Assembly (NCBI GenBank): GCA_023014485.1
Contig: JAJOZX010001080.1
Coordinates: 649,501 to 713,500, forward strand
Direction of reading: 5' to 3'
From: Bathynomus jamesi
Lineage: Eukaryota > Arthropoda > Malacostraca > Isopoda > Cirolanidae
Length of the DNA: 64,000 nt
Positions 46,611-56,462 of the stretch are shown here, in pieces (position 1 is the first letter of the stretch; each line of letters opens with the position of its first letter). A model generated the notes under the pieces. The model did no database searches. It worked only from the letters and a program-made list of their open reading frames with translations, and was not told the DNA's origin. A program made the position numbers and the translations under genes.

Positions 46611-47530
46611 TAGGGCGGGTTATACTATGCATTTTTTTTAAATCAATGGAGAGGGGTGTTCAAATGACATATTTTGGTGTATAGAACACAATTCTGAAGA
46701 AAATATTTAATTCTGATAACCCTAACCTACATCATTTTGCAGTTGATTATTATTAAATTATTGATTATTTTACTATTGTAGTTACCCCAGAATATGTCTT
46801 CTCATGTTTTCTATCATGGCTGCTCACGTTATCTCTCATAGAGCATTGTTCTAACTAATTCATATAAACACATATAATGTAATTCATATAATAATAATAT
46901 TTAAATACTCAAATAAAAAGGTGTGCCATTCCACTTAATTGTAATTATCATAGTTTGGTATATGAAATATTTTAACGGTTTTCTGGCGTGCATAAGGCCA
47001 TTTTCTGAGCCACCTTTCTCAGAGGCTAGAATGTAACATTTCAGAACATTCTAAAACGTTTTGTGAAATATTTGAAGTGACTCATGATTTATGAAGCTAT
47101 TTTACCACCTCGGCTTGCAGTGAGGGGATAGATTTAGTGATTATCTACTGATATTTTTTTTGTTACTGTTCACATGTGAGTATTATTCTGTTATATTTTA
47201 GAAAAAGCTATTTCTACGCATATGATAGTGATACATTGAGCAAAATTTAATTAACAACTTTGATTTGAGCTAAAATTAGGTGGTTCATTTTTAGTACAAC
47301 TGAGCAGTATGAGGCCTATTTCAATGTTCTAAAGAATATTTTTAGGATGTGTTTCTTTAGTTTTTTTAGAGTACATGAACAAATTATTTGCATTACAGAC
47401 AACAGATAAATTAGCATTTTATAACATTTTGAAACCAAAAAAGCATAATGTGTTTAGCATTTGCAGATAAATTTGTTCTTGCCCATTTCAGCTCTTTTTT
47501 TAACCAAGAATTTTGCGCTGAAAAGAGTTA

Positions 47531-48579
47531 ATACCTGTCTGTAGTGGATACTTAACTGTGGAGCTGCACCTGGGGAGAAAGCTGGTCTGGTTGGTGTGCA
47601 ACCTGCACACTGTTGAACTTCCCCTGCGCCATCTCATTGTTGACCTTGATGGCCCTACTCTATCAGACAAAAAATTATCCGGGCCAATAGGAAAGCTCCT
47701 TGATTCTGCTACAGAGTTTGATATCAATCCAAACTTCACCCGAATCTCTGTTGGCCCTCCACTGATCAAGCTTCCTGACAAGGTCATTCAAGATCTCTCA
47801 ACTGATCAACACTATGGCTATAAAATTGTCTGTGCAGTCAGGGATGGAGTACTTCCTGCAGGGCTGGCTCTGTTAGAGATAGGACCAGTAAACCACAGCT
47901 GCTGGCTCACCACAGTGAACAGACTTCTCAGGCTCTGGGTGTCAAAGCACGGACTTAAAGGAAAGAACCTGAAGATTCTGCAATTCATTGTGGAATTCAT
48001 CATTGGAGTGTATTACCCATGTTGGCCTAGGCACATCCTCTTTCAGCTGGACTGCCTCAAGTCCCAGAGAAAGGAGGTGCTGGATATTGTGATGCCAACT
48101 GTGAGAAGATCTGCTTGGTATGCCCACAGTGAAGTCATCCTCCAAACACTACTCTGCTCTGAGGATCAGAAGGAAAGGATTGAAGGGGTGGAGAGAATCC
48201 TGGCCATCAGGGAAGAGGGGGACCCGGACACTCAGCTGGGGGACTCCTCTGTTAGGAGCAGAAGGACACCTGACATCAATTGTGATGCTTCCAGCATCGG
48301 TGACTTGATCAGCTGGTCAGAAGGTGTGTCAGAGCCACCTCTCACCTGCTCTCTAAGCACCTCAGAGGTGAAAAACTTCATCAACACCCCCATGGAGGTG
48401 CGCAACTGGCCTTGCCACACACAAAGCATTGAGAGGGTTGCTAAAATGGTGACTGAGGCTTCTGCTAAGTACTTCTCACAGGAAAAGAGGGATGGAGGGA
48501 TCAGGGCTCAGGAGACCAGCAGGAAGCTGATGTCCAAGTCTGAGTCAAAGCAGGATTTGTGCAACCTGGCAAAGTTTAA
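47531..48579 (+). pseudogene. Multicopy arthropod protein of the outer element
   Basis: An open frame of about 340 codons: VCNLHTVELPLRHLIVDLDG, GPIGKLLDS, DLSTDQHYGYKIVCAV, NHSCWLTTVNRLLRLWVSK, EFIIGVYYPCW, EPPLTCSLSTSEVKNFINTP, and NWPCHTQSIERVAKMVTEAS with EKRDGGIRAQETSRKLM. I know it as a repeated, unannotated arthropod protein family. The usual N-terminal part is absent here and the C-terminus is cut by the piggyBac TTAA insertion at KF|. Position between the TIRs suggests it is the transposase; no catalytic triad is proven. Confidence 0.75.
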
Positions 48580-48928
48580 CCCTATATGGACACAATTATG
48601 AATTTTTTTGTTTTGTTTATTTTTTTAGTATTATCATATCATTTGGGCTCATTTTAAACAGAAATAGGATTATTTTAAAATTTATATATATATTTCTTGT
48701 TTTAGTGAAACGTTACAGATCTGTAACATCTGACATCTAAGACTCAAAATTTATATATTACAAATTTGTAAACTATGAACTCTGAGGATATAAATAAGTA
48801 ACTTTTTCAACAAACTTTATTGACAGAGAAAGAAAATAGTAACTTGTATAAATTATAATCTAAACAGGTAATATTTTGTAATAAAAAATGTTTGAAAAAA
48901 GAACTAAAATATGAAAGAAAATAGTTTA

Positions 48929-49391
48929 CTCTTTGTGAAATTTCAAGAAACAATTTTTTTTTACCATCAATGCAAAGATAGGCTTCACATTTCTGACAGT
49001 AAATGTATGGACTGCTTTTGCATTCTGGCAGCTTACACCGTCCCCTTTTTTCCTTATAAAGTGGGAAATGGTCCACCATATCACACCTAATGGCTTTTGG
49101 GGGAATTGGTTTACTGCCATGACCTGCTCGCTTTTTATTTTCATAGTCCATGTCCACTGATGAAGATGGACGACCTCTTTTTCTTTGCTCTGAAACCTTA
49201 CCTTCTCTATTCAAGGTATCTGCTATCGAATGTTTGAATTCTAGCAGGGTCAGTTGTTTCTTTTTCGGTAAACCTAAGTCTGTGCAGTCTCTCCTATAGA
49301 GTAACCAGCATGTCACTACAGTCATATCAAGGAAATGGAAGAAGATCCTATGATAGTATTTTTTAGACCGCAGTTTGATTCGATACAACCC
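48929..49391 (-). pseudogene. piggyBac transposase, C-terminal part
   Basis: Follows the insertion: IGLYRIKLRSKKYYHRIFFH, FLDMTVVTCWLLYRRDC, then a charged linker with RGRPSSS, and the Cys-rich C-terminal domain CDMVDHFPLYKEKRGRCKLP, CKSSPYIYCQKCEAYLCIDG. An A9 homopolymer (minus strand, about 48955) shifts the frame; with one A fewer it would end NCFLKFHKE. The Cys-rich domain binds the element ends in known piggyBacs. Confidence 0.9.
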
Positions 49392-49397
49392 TATTAG
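49392..49397. repeat. Target duplication, left (inner element)
   Basis: TATTAG, repeated at 53417-53422; the next base T also matches, so the duplication is 6 or 7 bp. Confidence 0.75.
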
Positions 49398-52300
49398 TAG
49401 GGCAGCTAAACAAGTTGAAGTGGACAATCCGGACAAAAGCACCAAACTTTCCCTACTTGTATATTTTGGACCAACAATTAAAAATATCCCCGGAACCACC
49501 TTCAGAGACCATTACTTGGCCACCATATTGGATTTCAAGATGGCCACCATAGACAAAATGGAATTTCTGATATAAGTTTCAATAGAGAATTCCCTTGGCA
49601 TGTTTGGCATCAAACTATATGTTTTTTGGCATGATCAGATCAATAAAACAACTTTTAAGCTGATCAGAAGTATGTTTACTGCAGAAATCACACTTCGTAC
49701 AACATATACAGTGAAAATCGTGAATATTTTAACACAAAAAACATGTTTAAGAAAAATCAACGAAACTATAACAATTGAAGATTTCACCCACCAAAAAGTA
49801 GACCTTTAGCTCTATAACTGAATGTGGGAGAGGAAAATTGGCAAAATATGTGCATTTTAAAAAATGAAATTCTACAAAGGTCAAAATGCTACCCTTTCAT
49901 ATTTGCACAATTTTCATGCATTATTCGTGGTTCTATAGAAAATTTGTATTAACAACATTTGTAGAGTAAGGGCAGGGCTATTAAATGGGCACCATAAAAT
50001 GGAAATATCTTGGCATTTAGCATTGCAATGCCTACTGTCCCAACTCACCCCCTGTCCCAAACTGTCCCAACTCACCCCGCTCAACGCTATATGTTAAACT
50101 GCACAGTTGCAGCTACACAGTTCTGTACACTTCCACCTGGCCTTCTTGCAAGCACACCTGGTGCCACATCCACTCTTGCTCTTGCAGCCGCATTTGACCA
50201 ATTCGCTGCAAGCTTTAGATGCTACTGGTCTTGTGGTCCAAACTGGTGTCCATGACTGGGACTCTTTGCTAAAGGTCCATCCCCATCCTTCAGGAGTTGG
50301 AAGATTCTGTTCACTTCTCTCACAGGTCAGCCATATTCCTCCCTGGTATGTGACCCTCCTGGTGTGTTGGAGAAGAGCATCCTGAGTTGGTGGGATAGTC
50401 TCCATAGCTTTTCCCTTCTGACAGAACATGACCTTTCTTGCCTCATCTACACATTCAATGTCACTGGTGTTGTCATAGAGGACAACTGTGTACCGTTCAA
50501 GAAGCTTGAAGTGGGGAGTTTCGGCGTCAACATCTGCAAATGGATTTCGTGCCATGAATGTAAATGCTTGTGTTACCTCAGGGTAATGGTGCCATGCTGC
50601 CCATGCCGTATTCTTGCCCCTTCCGTAAAAGGATGATGTTGTATCACATCCCATGAAGCAGTGAAACAGTGGTAGGGATGTGCATCTCTCTTCACCCAAA
50701 GAGGCACAGATTGTGTTAATATGATGGTAAGTGAAGTTTTTCCCAGTGCCAAAACCAACCCAAATATTTACTTCAGATCTTATGGACGTCAAGTGATGGA
50801 ATTTTCCTATTAGAATGACAATAACATCCGTGTCTACAGTTCTGATCATGCAGTTAATGTGCCCTTCCTTTATTGCATCTTGAAGATGAATGAACAGTCT
50901 AGTGTCTGCCTCCTCATGGTCGCATCTTGGCATTGTGCGGTCGGCCCCATTGATGATGACTTCAGGTCCTGATGTAATAACAACAACTTTGTTGTTAGGA
51001 ACTTCCATTGCAGCAACCTTGTCTGATAGGAAAGCGAACAGTTCTTGCTTGTTTCTAGAGTCTCGAAGGAAGTCATGCCAATTTAGGGGTAATTTGGTTT
51101 TTCCTTCAACCTTTCTTCTGATTCCTTTTCCCCATTTTTCTCTGGTAGTCTCTTTTAAGGTGCTTGCAGTGTAGGTATCCCAGACGATGTCAATTCGCTG
51201 GCAAGTTTCTAACTGTTTGATGAGATAAGGGATGAATACACGATCTGCATACTCTTCAAAGTTGGTAACACCTGCAGTAGACAGCAAATGGACGATGGCA
51301 GCTCCATCAAGAAGTTTCACATCAAAAGGATCTGGAGGGTTGTCCTTGTTTTCAAATGTAATGATTTTTAGTAGGTCAGACTTTTTCCCAAACCGCAATT
51401 TCCCACCATCAGATAGGGAAGAAGGAAAGGGGTGATTCTCGTGTTGGAAGAATGCATCCATGTCACTATGCCGATGTTGCATAACAATATACAGATGAGA
51501 GAATAGAGCAACATCGTTCTTCAGTAGTTGGATTCCCCCAACATTCCGTACCTGAGATTTTGGCCGAGGACATCTGAAGAGGGCAAGCGAGTTCTTCTTG
51601 ATCGGTGTATGAATTGACCTTGTACAATCTGTGACAACTTCTTTGTAGTATCGGCTATATTGCTCCTTACCCAAATCCTTTATAGTTCTCACTGTATGGA
51701 CCACAGATTCATCCATGACATTCCTTGTGTCTAAGGCCAGTAACTCATTCCCATTATCACAAAATGGATTTCCCATATCACGGAAGACTTCAACGAGATT
51801 AGAAACATGATCCTTGAATCTTCTCTGTGTAGATAGTCCTTCTTCGTGGTGGAAGTTGTTGTCTTCAGTTTCTGGAAGGTTTTCGTCTTCATATTCAGTA
51901 ATCAATCTGGCTTGTTCTGGCCCTGCTACCATCCACTCCAAAGAATGGCGAACCTTAGATGATGTATGCTTGTTCCTAAAATTAAAAAGGATAAGTTGCG
52001 AGACAGTGAGAGTTGCAGGGGAGTCTTCTGGTGTTTGGTCCTTCACGTCAGCACCATTTGTGATCATAGATATAAGGGTTTTCAAGGTTGTAGGTACCGA
52101 TTCCTGTTGACAACCAGATGGAAAGGCACTTGCAAACTTGAATCCAGTAAAGTTGACGATTTCCTTGCGTATGATTCTAGCAGCTTTTGCAAGAATCATA
52201 GTATCTCCTTCAAAATTCTGTCTATTTGTCTCTCTGAGTATTTCCGGAATTCCCTGCTGAAAAACTAAGATTTTGTTCTTGCCATCACTCACTTCCTGGG

Positions 52301-53416
52301 CATATGGGAAATACTCCAGAATCTTCTCTCTGAATCATCCTCTGTTCATTTCCTTATTAATACCTAAGTCCCGAAGTCTTTTTTGATACAGATCAAATAG
52401 CACAGAAAACTTCATTTGAAAGATTCCTTCTTCCACGCAATTTTCTACATGATTAACGACCTCAACTATTGCCTTTGCTTTCATCAAGTTTTCTTCATAG
52501 CCTTCTTCCTTGCTCTGTTTTTGTCTCAAAAGTGAGCGGTAACGGTTCCGATAAAATGTCAAGCATTGCAGATGATACTTGGCTTCAATGGCCATGAGAT
52601 CACCACCTCCTATTCTAGACATTAGTTCTGTGTCACTGAGTTCTGTAGCCATCATTCGTAAATTGACGTCAGCGCCAAATGTACTGAATTCGTGAAGATG
52701 CCCATGTGTTTGTTGACAAAACACACAAGTTGCTTTGTCCATAGGATGCTGCTGAACCCGCTTCCCTGTAGATGAACTGGTTTCACCTTCATCCGCCCTT
52801 TCTCTCTTTTTTGTAGCCCTTTCAAGCTTTTCTTTACTAAATTTAACATGGCATGACTTGTGCCACACAGCTTTATTCTGAACCAGATCTTCAACAGTCA
52901 CCTCTTCATTGAAAAGAAGAGGAACTGGTAGTCTTCCAAGATTCTTGAATGCGTTGACATTCTCCATAAATGTTGCATATGCTTCAGTTTTTTTACCACT
53001 CACAGCATTGAGTGGACATTTAAGTCTCACCTTTGCTCTCTTGACAAACCATGTATTTGCTCCAATCCATGTTCACAAATCACCTGCAAAACAGAAAAGC
53101 ACATATTATATAGTTATATTATTAAATATTTTACATTAAATAAACATTTAAGGGTAATTCTGATTATTTTATAGCAATCCTGGCATCGAAATATGTAGGT
53201 TCAGGGGACTATTTACAATTACTCCTCACAATAGTTTGTTGATTTCTAGCTGGCAGCCATCTTGGATTTCCAAAATGGCAGCCAAGATAGGGTTGTGCGT
53301 CTTGGTTCCGGGGAAAAATTGGTAGCTAAGGTCCTGAACAACATTTGAGCCAAGTTTGGTGCTTTTGTCCAGAATGTCCACTTACTTCAAAAATCAGGGT
53401 CTAAGCTACTGCACTA
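49398..53416 (-). mobile_element. Inner transposon with nuclease-like gene
   Basis: Splits the piggyBac transposase at LLDSLI|GLYR, restored exactly on removal. Ends TAGGGCAGC and, inverted, TAGTGCAGT; inside them a longer inverted repeat shares GTGGACA, CCGGACAAAAGCACCAAAC/CTGGACAAAAGCACCAAAC and CCCCGGAACCA. Length 4.0 kb with a single large minus-strand gene. The superfamily is unclear; an XPG-like nuclease gene recalls Academ elements, but the duplication length does not clearly fit. Confidence 0.85.
50094..53070 (-). pseudogene. Large protein with FEN1/XPG-like motifs and CXC tail
   Basis: ATG at 53070 opens MDWSKYMVCQESKGE; a one-step frameshift near 53028 leads into a long frame (KCPLNAVSGKKTEAYATFME, KAVWHKSCHVKFSKEKL, CVFCQQTHGHLHEF, EAKYHLQCL) that is open to 50094 except for one in-frame TGA at 52335-52337 (NRG*FREKILEYF). 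About 985 codons. The C-terminal half has CDHEEADTRLFIHL (about 50915), RTVDTDVIVILIG (about 50832) and HCFMGCDTTSSFYGRGK (about 50645), an order like the acidic residues and helix-turn of FEN1/XPG nucleases; then WGW and the Cys-rich tail CGCKSKSGCGTRCACKK. The family is widespread in animals and unannotated to my knowledge. The nuclease reading is inference. Confidence 0.8.
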
Positions 53417-54196
53417 TATTAGTGAGTCCAGGAGATCCACACCCCCCATAAACTGATTGTAAGTCTTCACTGCATTGGGACAAGAAACGTCTATTTTGCT
53501 TTTGCTTGTTTTATCCCATCTTTTGACTGTCTGAATAGGATTTATGGATTCAAAGGTTGTTAGGAGTAGGACAGCTTTGGTATCCAGCCATTTTATTACC
53601 CTTACAGTACTATCTCCCATGCTAGCCTCTTTCTGATCATAAGCTCCCCTACCTTTCTTTTTCAAGTCTTTATCAGACAAAATAGGGCAACCTTTTAGCC
53701 TATTGGCTCGAACAGTCCCAAGGCAGTATATCCTACGTTTTGCTAACTCACATACTAATGGAATGGATGTGAACCAATTGTTGAAATATAAGAGAGAGTT
53801 TTTGTTTGAAGGAATATTTTGTGCTAACCTAAGTACTATGTTTGAGCTAGCACCTAAATCTACACTGTTGTCTGGTGGGGCAATCATTCCTGTATACATT
53901 TCAAAATCATGAATAATACCTTTGCTATCGCAAAGCACAAAAACTTTATAGCCATATTTATGAGGTTTACTTAGTATATACTGTTTCAGAGATGATGCCC
54001 CTTTGAACGGTATCATTTGCTCATCAACACAAAGCATTTGATCCATCAGAATGTTATTGTATTTTTGTCGCAAGTGGGATAAAAGTGGCCTCACCTTGAA
54101 AAGCTTATCAAAGTTATCATCTCCTGGTTGAACCATTTTACTGTTATCATTGAAGTGACTGTAACTTTTAATCTGCTCAAACCTAACCCGGCTCAT
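53417..54196 (-). pseudogene. piggyBac transposase, catalytic domain
   Basis: Reads MSRVRFEQIKSYSHFNDNSK, then CVDEQMIPFKGASSLKQYI with the first catalytic Asp, YGYKVFVLCDSKGI, LYFNNWFTSIPLV where relatives have FDNWFTS (second catalytic Asp replaced by Asn), a charged WLDTKAVLL segment and YNQFMGGVDLLDSLI with the third Asp block, where the inner element interrupts it. The Asn substitution should abolish cleavage even if the gene were whole. Confidence 0.92.
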
Positions 54197-54270
54197 AATC
54201 TGACATTATGTACCCAATACTAAGACTGTGACCAATATAATCTTGTACGAGGTAGAGGAACAATAGACAT

Positions 54271-54295
54271 ATATATATATATATATATATATATG
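54271..54295. repeat. (TA)n microsatellite
   Basis: About 12 TA units inside the piggyBac gene region. Confidence 0.9.
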
Positions 54296-54529
54296 ATAGT
54301 AATAATGTTACAGCTATAATTGATAATTTTATGGAATAATAAATAAAAATGCATAGGCAAGGTCAAATGCTTGATATCCTAGGCCAGAGAGGTCATTGAA
54401 CCTTTGGCAATAAAGAACTAAGCTAAAGGAAAACAATCCATTAATGTTTATTAGCTGCAAAATAATTTCAATTGAATGCAAAGACTGAAATTTATGTGAT
54501 GTCAAATAAAAATATAACGAGAAATCACC

Positions 54530-54691
54530 TGAATCACCACCATCATCACTCAAATCATCATCAGAGCTGCACTGCTGAGGGACATATTCATCTTCAGAAT
54601 CACCATCCTGTAGGCATTCGTCATCGCTTTCTCCCCATTCTCCTCCAACCATGGGTGTTCCACTTCTTCCATAAAAACAACTGGTGTCCAT
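54530..54691 (-). pseudogene. piggyBac transposase, acidic N-terminus
   Basis: From ATG at 54691: MDTSCFYGRSGTPMVGGEWG followed by an Asp/Glu/Ser-rich run (SDDECLQDGDSEDEYVPQQC), the usual acidic head of piggyBac transposases. The part linking it to the catalytic domain (54197-54529) is decayed and holds a (TA)n tract; remnants read YWSQS and GYIMSDY. Confidence 0.75.
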
Positions 54692-54729
54692 GACTAAAAA
54701 AATAAAGCATTTGCTGTACATTCGTCATC

Positions 54730-54731
<2 letters not shown>

Positions 54732-54790
<59 letters not shown>

Positions 54791-54802
54791 GTATATATAT
54801 GA
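54732..54802. repeat. (TA)n microsatellite
   Basis: About 32 TA units, broken by CCG near 54788, upstream of the piggyBac start codon. Confidence 0.9.
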
Positions 54803-55595
54803 TACATACACATAGTAAAGCCTACAAGATGGCTAAATGGGCTTTTCTTCTTTGAGGCATAAGCCTCGAGGATTGGCCTAGATGACAGAGTCAACAGATA
54901 TGCTACATCTCGATGAAGTCCAACAAGTCTCCTAATTTTCCACTACGAATATATTCTACTACCTAATCCTGTCTAAGAACATATATTGAACTAATAAAAA
55001 AATCATTCAACGTACCTTTATTTCAATGAAGCACAAAATGAAGCACAAAATGAAGAAAAAAAATTCTTGGTACACACTGTCTTCCAGCTGCGTTGAAATA
55101 CTAACTAAGCGTTGGGATATCCGCACTATTTACTTCCGTAGGAGTTGCCAATTCGAGATATAAAATCTTTGAAACGTTACAGAACAGAGGATATCGGCAC
55201 TTAAGTAAAAAGAATTTATTTTCCTGTGAATAACTCATAGGTTTTGAGGCGTTACAGATCTGTTACAAATGTCCATATAGGGTTAAGATGTCAGGAGAAT
55301 GATCTTTGTAATTATATCCAGTGATATACATGCAGTTCACCTATTAATAAATACATGTAAAGTTGATTTGGCCTTGTCAATATAAATGATTTACTTATAT
55401 CTTTTAATATATTATAAAGGGGCTCAAAAGGGTAAAATTGGCAATTTAGAAATACAAAATGATGTAGGTTAGAGTTATCCTATCCAAAAAAGCAGCTCAT
55501 ATTTGAATTCCCCATGTAAAAACACACAATTTAGACACCCCTGATGGTAGAATTTCCTTCAGATTCATGTTGTCACCTGAGTACGACCCGCCCTA

Positions 55596-55604
55596 CTACA
55601 GTAT
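55596..55604. repeat. 9-bp target duplication, right
   Basis: CTACAGTAT, identical to 46602-46610. Confidence 0.88.
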
Positions 55605-56255
55605 TCACATGTACACAAATAAAAATGGGATGAAACAATAAAAGTTCAAATATTTTCAACAAAATATTTGGTGGGGGGACTTGTAACACAAACACTACAT
55701 AAAAATGTATGCCAAGTATGAGAGAGACTATGCTGCAGATCCAGTAAACTTCAGAATCCTAAGGCTACTAGCCAGGGCAAAAGTGCTCTGTATATATGAA
55801 GGTTTATCAGTAACTTTGTTGGTATTTGTGAAGGATTTAAAATTTTTAAAAATGGAGAAAAATGCAGTTAAAGTTTGTCAACTTGCAAAATGCCACAACT
55901 TTTGAACCAATAATGATATTTGATTGATTTTGACCATATGTACAAGTCCACAATCTGTTCCCTGACTCACCCATGGGATAGGAGAAGGGTGGGGGAATAT
56001 AGTGGTATAAATAACTCAATTATGGCCCCACTGGTGCTTGGCAGGTTGTGCTCTGGAGCCTCTCAAATACAAAAATAAATAAATAAATAAATAAATAAAT
56101 AAAATAAAAATAAATAACATTAATAATCATGATAAACAATCCCACATAATTTAAGTAGCCTGTAAGCAACAGAAAACCAAGCATGCACAACAAGCAAATC
56201 TTGAGTTAAATACAGTAACTAGTTACAAATAATGCTAAACAATCTACAGGATGAG
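55605..56255. other. Intergenic stretch with (AAAT)n
   Basis: AT-rich, with AAAT repeats at 56069-56103. The frame at 55705-55905 is unrecognised. Confidence 0.5.
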
Positions 56256-56462
56256 TCAAAAGTTCAGAAACATAAGGATAGGAAACTTTTATTGCAAAAA
56301 GACAAGCGTTACAAGTAATGTTATAAGATGTGCTCTATATGTTCTCCTTTCACTTCCAGCCACTTCTGGACTGTTTACCAACTCAACCTGGACTCTTTCC
56401 AGGACATCATGCTGGATTGTAGCACAGGTTTCTCTAATGCTCTTCTTCAAGTGCACTCTGTC
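56256..56462 (-). mobile_element. Mariner-type remnant: one end plus transposase tail
   Basis: A mariner-like terminus (CAGGATGAGTCAAAAGTTCA) preceded by TA, followed on the minus strand by the transposase tail DRVHLKKSIRETCATIQHDV with LERVQVEL. The rest is cut off by the CR1-type element starting at about 56463. Confidence 0.75.

Larger units (their letters stand above)
48580..55282 (-). mobile_element. piggyBac element (interrupted)
   Basis: TTAA at 48576-48579 and 55283-55286. Ends CCCTATATGGACACAATT and, inverted, CCCTATATGGACATTTGTAA. Subterminal CGTTACAGATCTGT words at 48710-48730 and 55250-55265. The minus-strand transposase is split by the element at 49398-53416. Without it the element is about 2.7 kb, normal for piggyBac. 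Confidence 0.95.
46611..55595 (+). mobile_element. Outer transposon of a three-level nest
   Basis: Inverted repeats of about 130-140 bp: left TAGGGCGGGTTATACT, right (inverted) TAGGGCGGGTCGTACT, with a well kept AACCTACATCATTTTG block at their inner edge (46725-46740 and 55455-55470). Perfect 9-bp flanking duplication. Without the piggyBac insertion (48576-55282) it is about 2.3 kb and carries one plus-strand gene. The 9-bp duplication is typical of Mutator-like elements, but the encoded protein is not one I recognise as a Mutator transposase. Confidence 0.82.

Noticed and set aside
50107..52268. Several plus-strand frames of 60-100 codons
   Set aside because: All are antisense shadows of the large minus-strand gene at 50094-53070.
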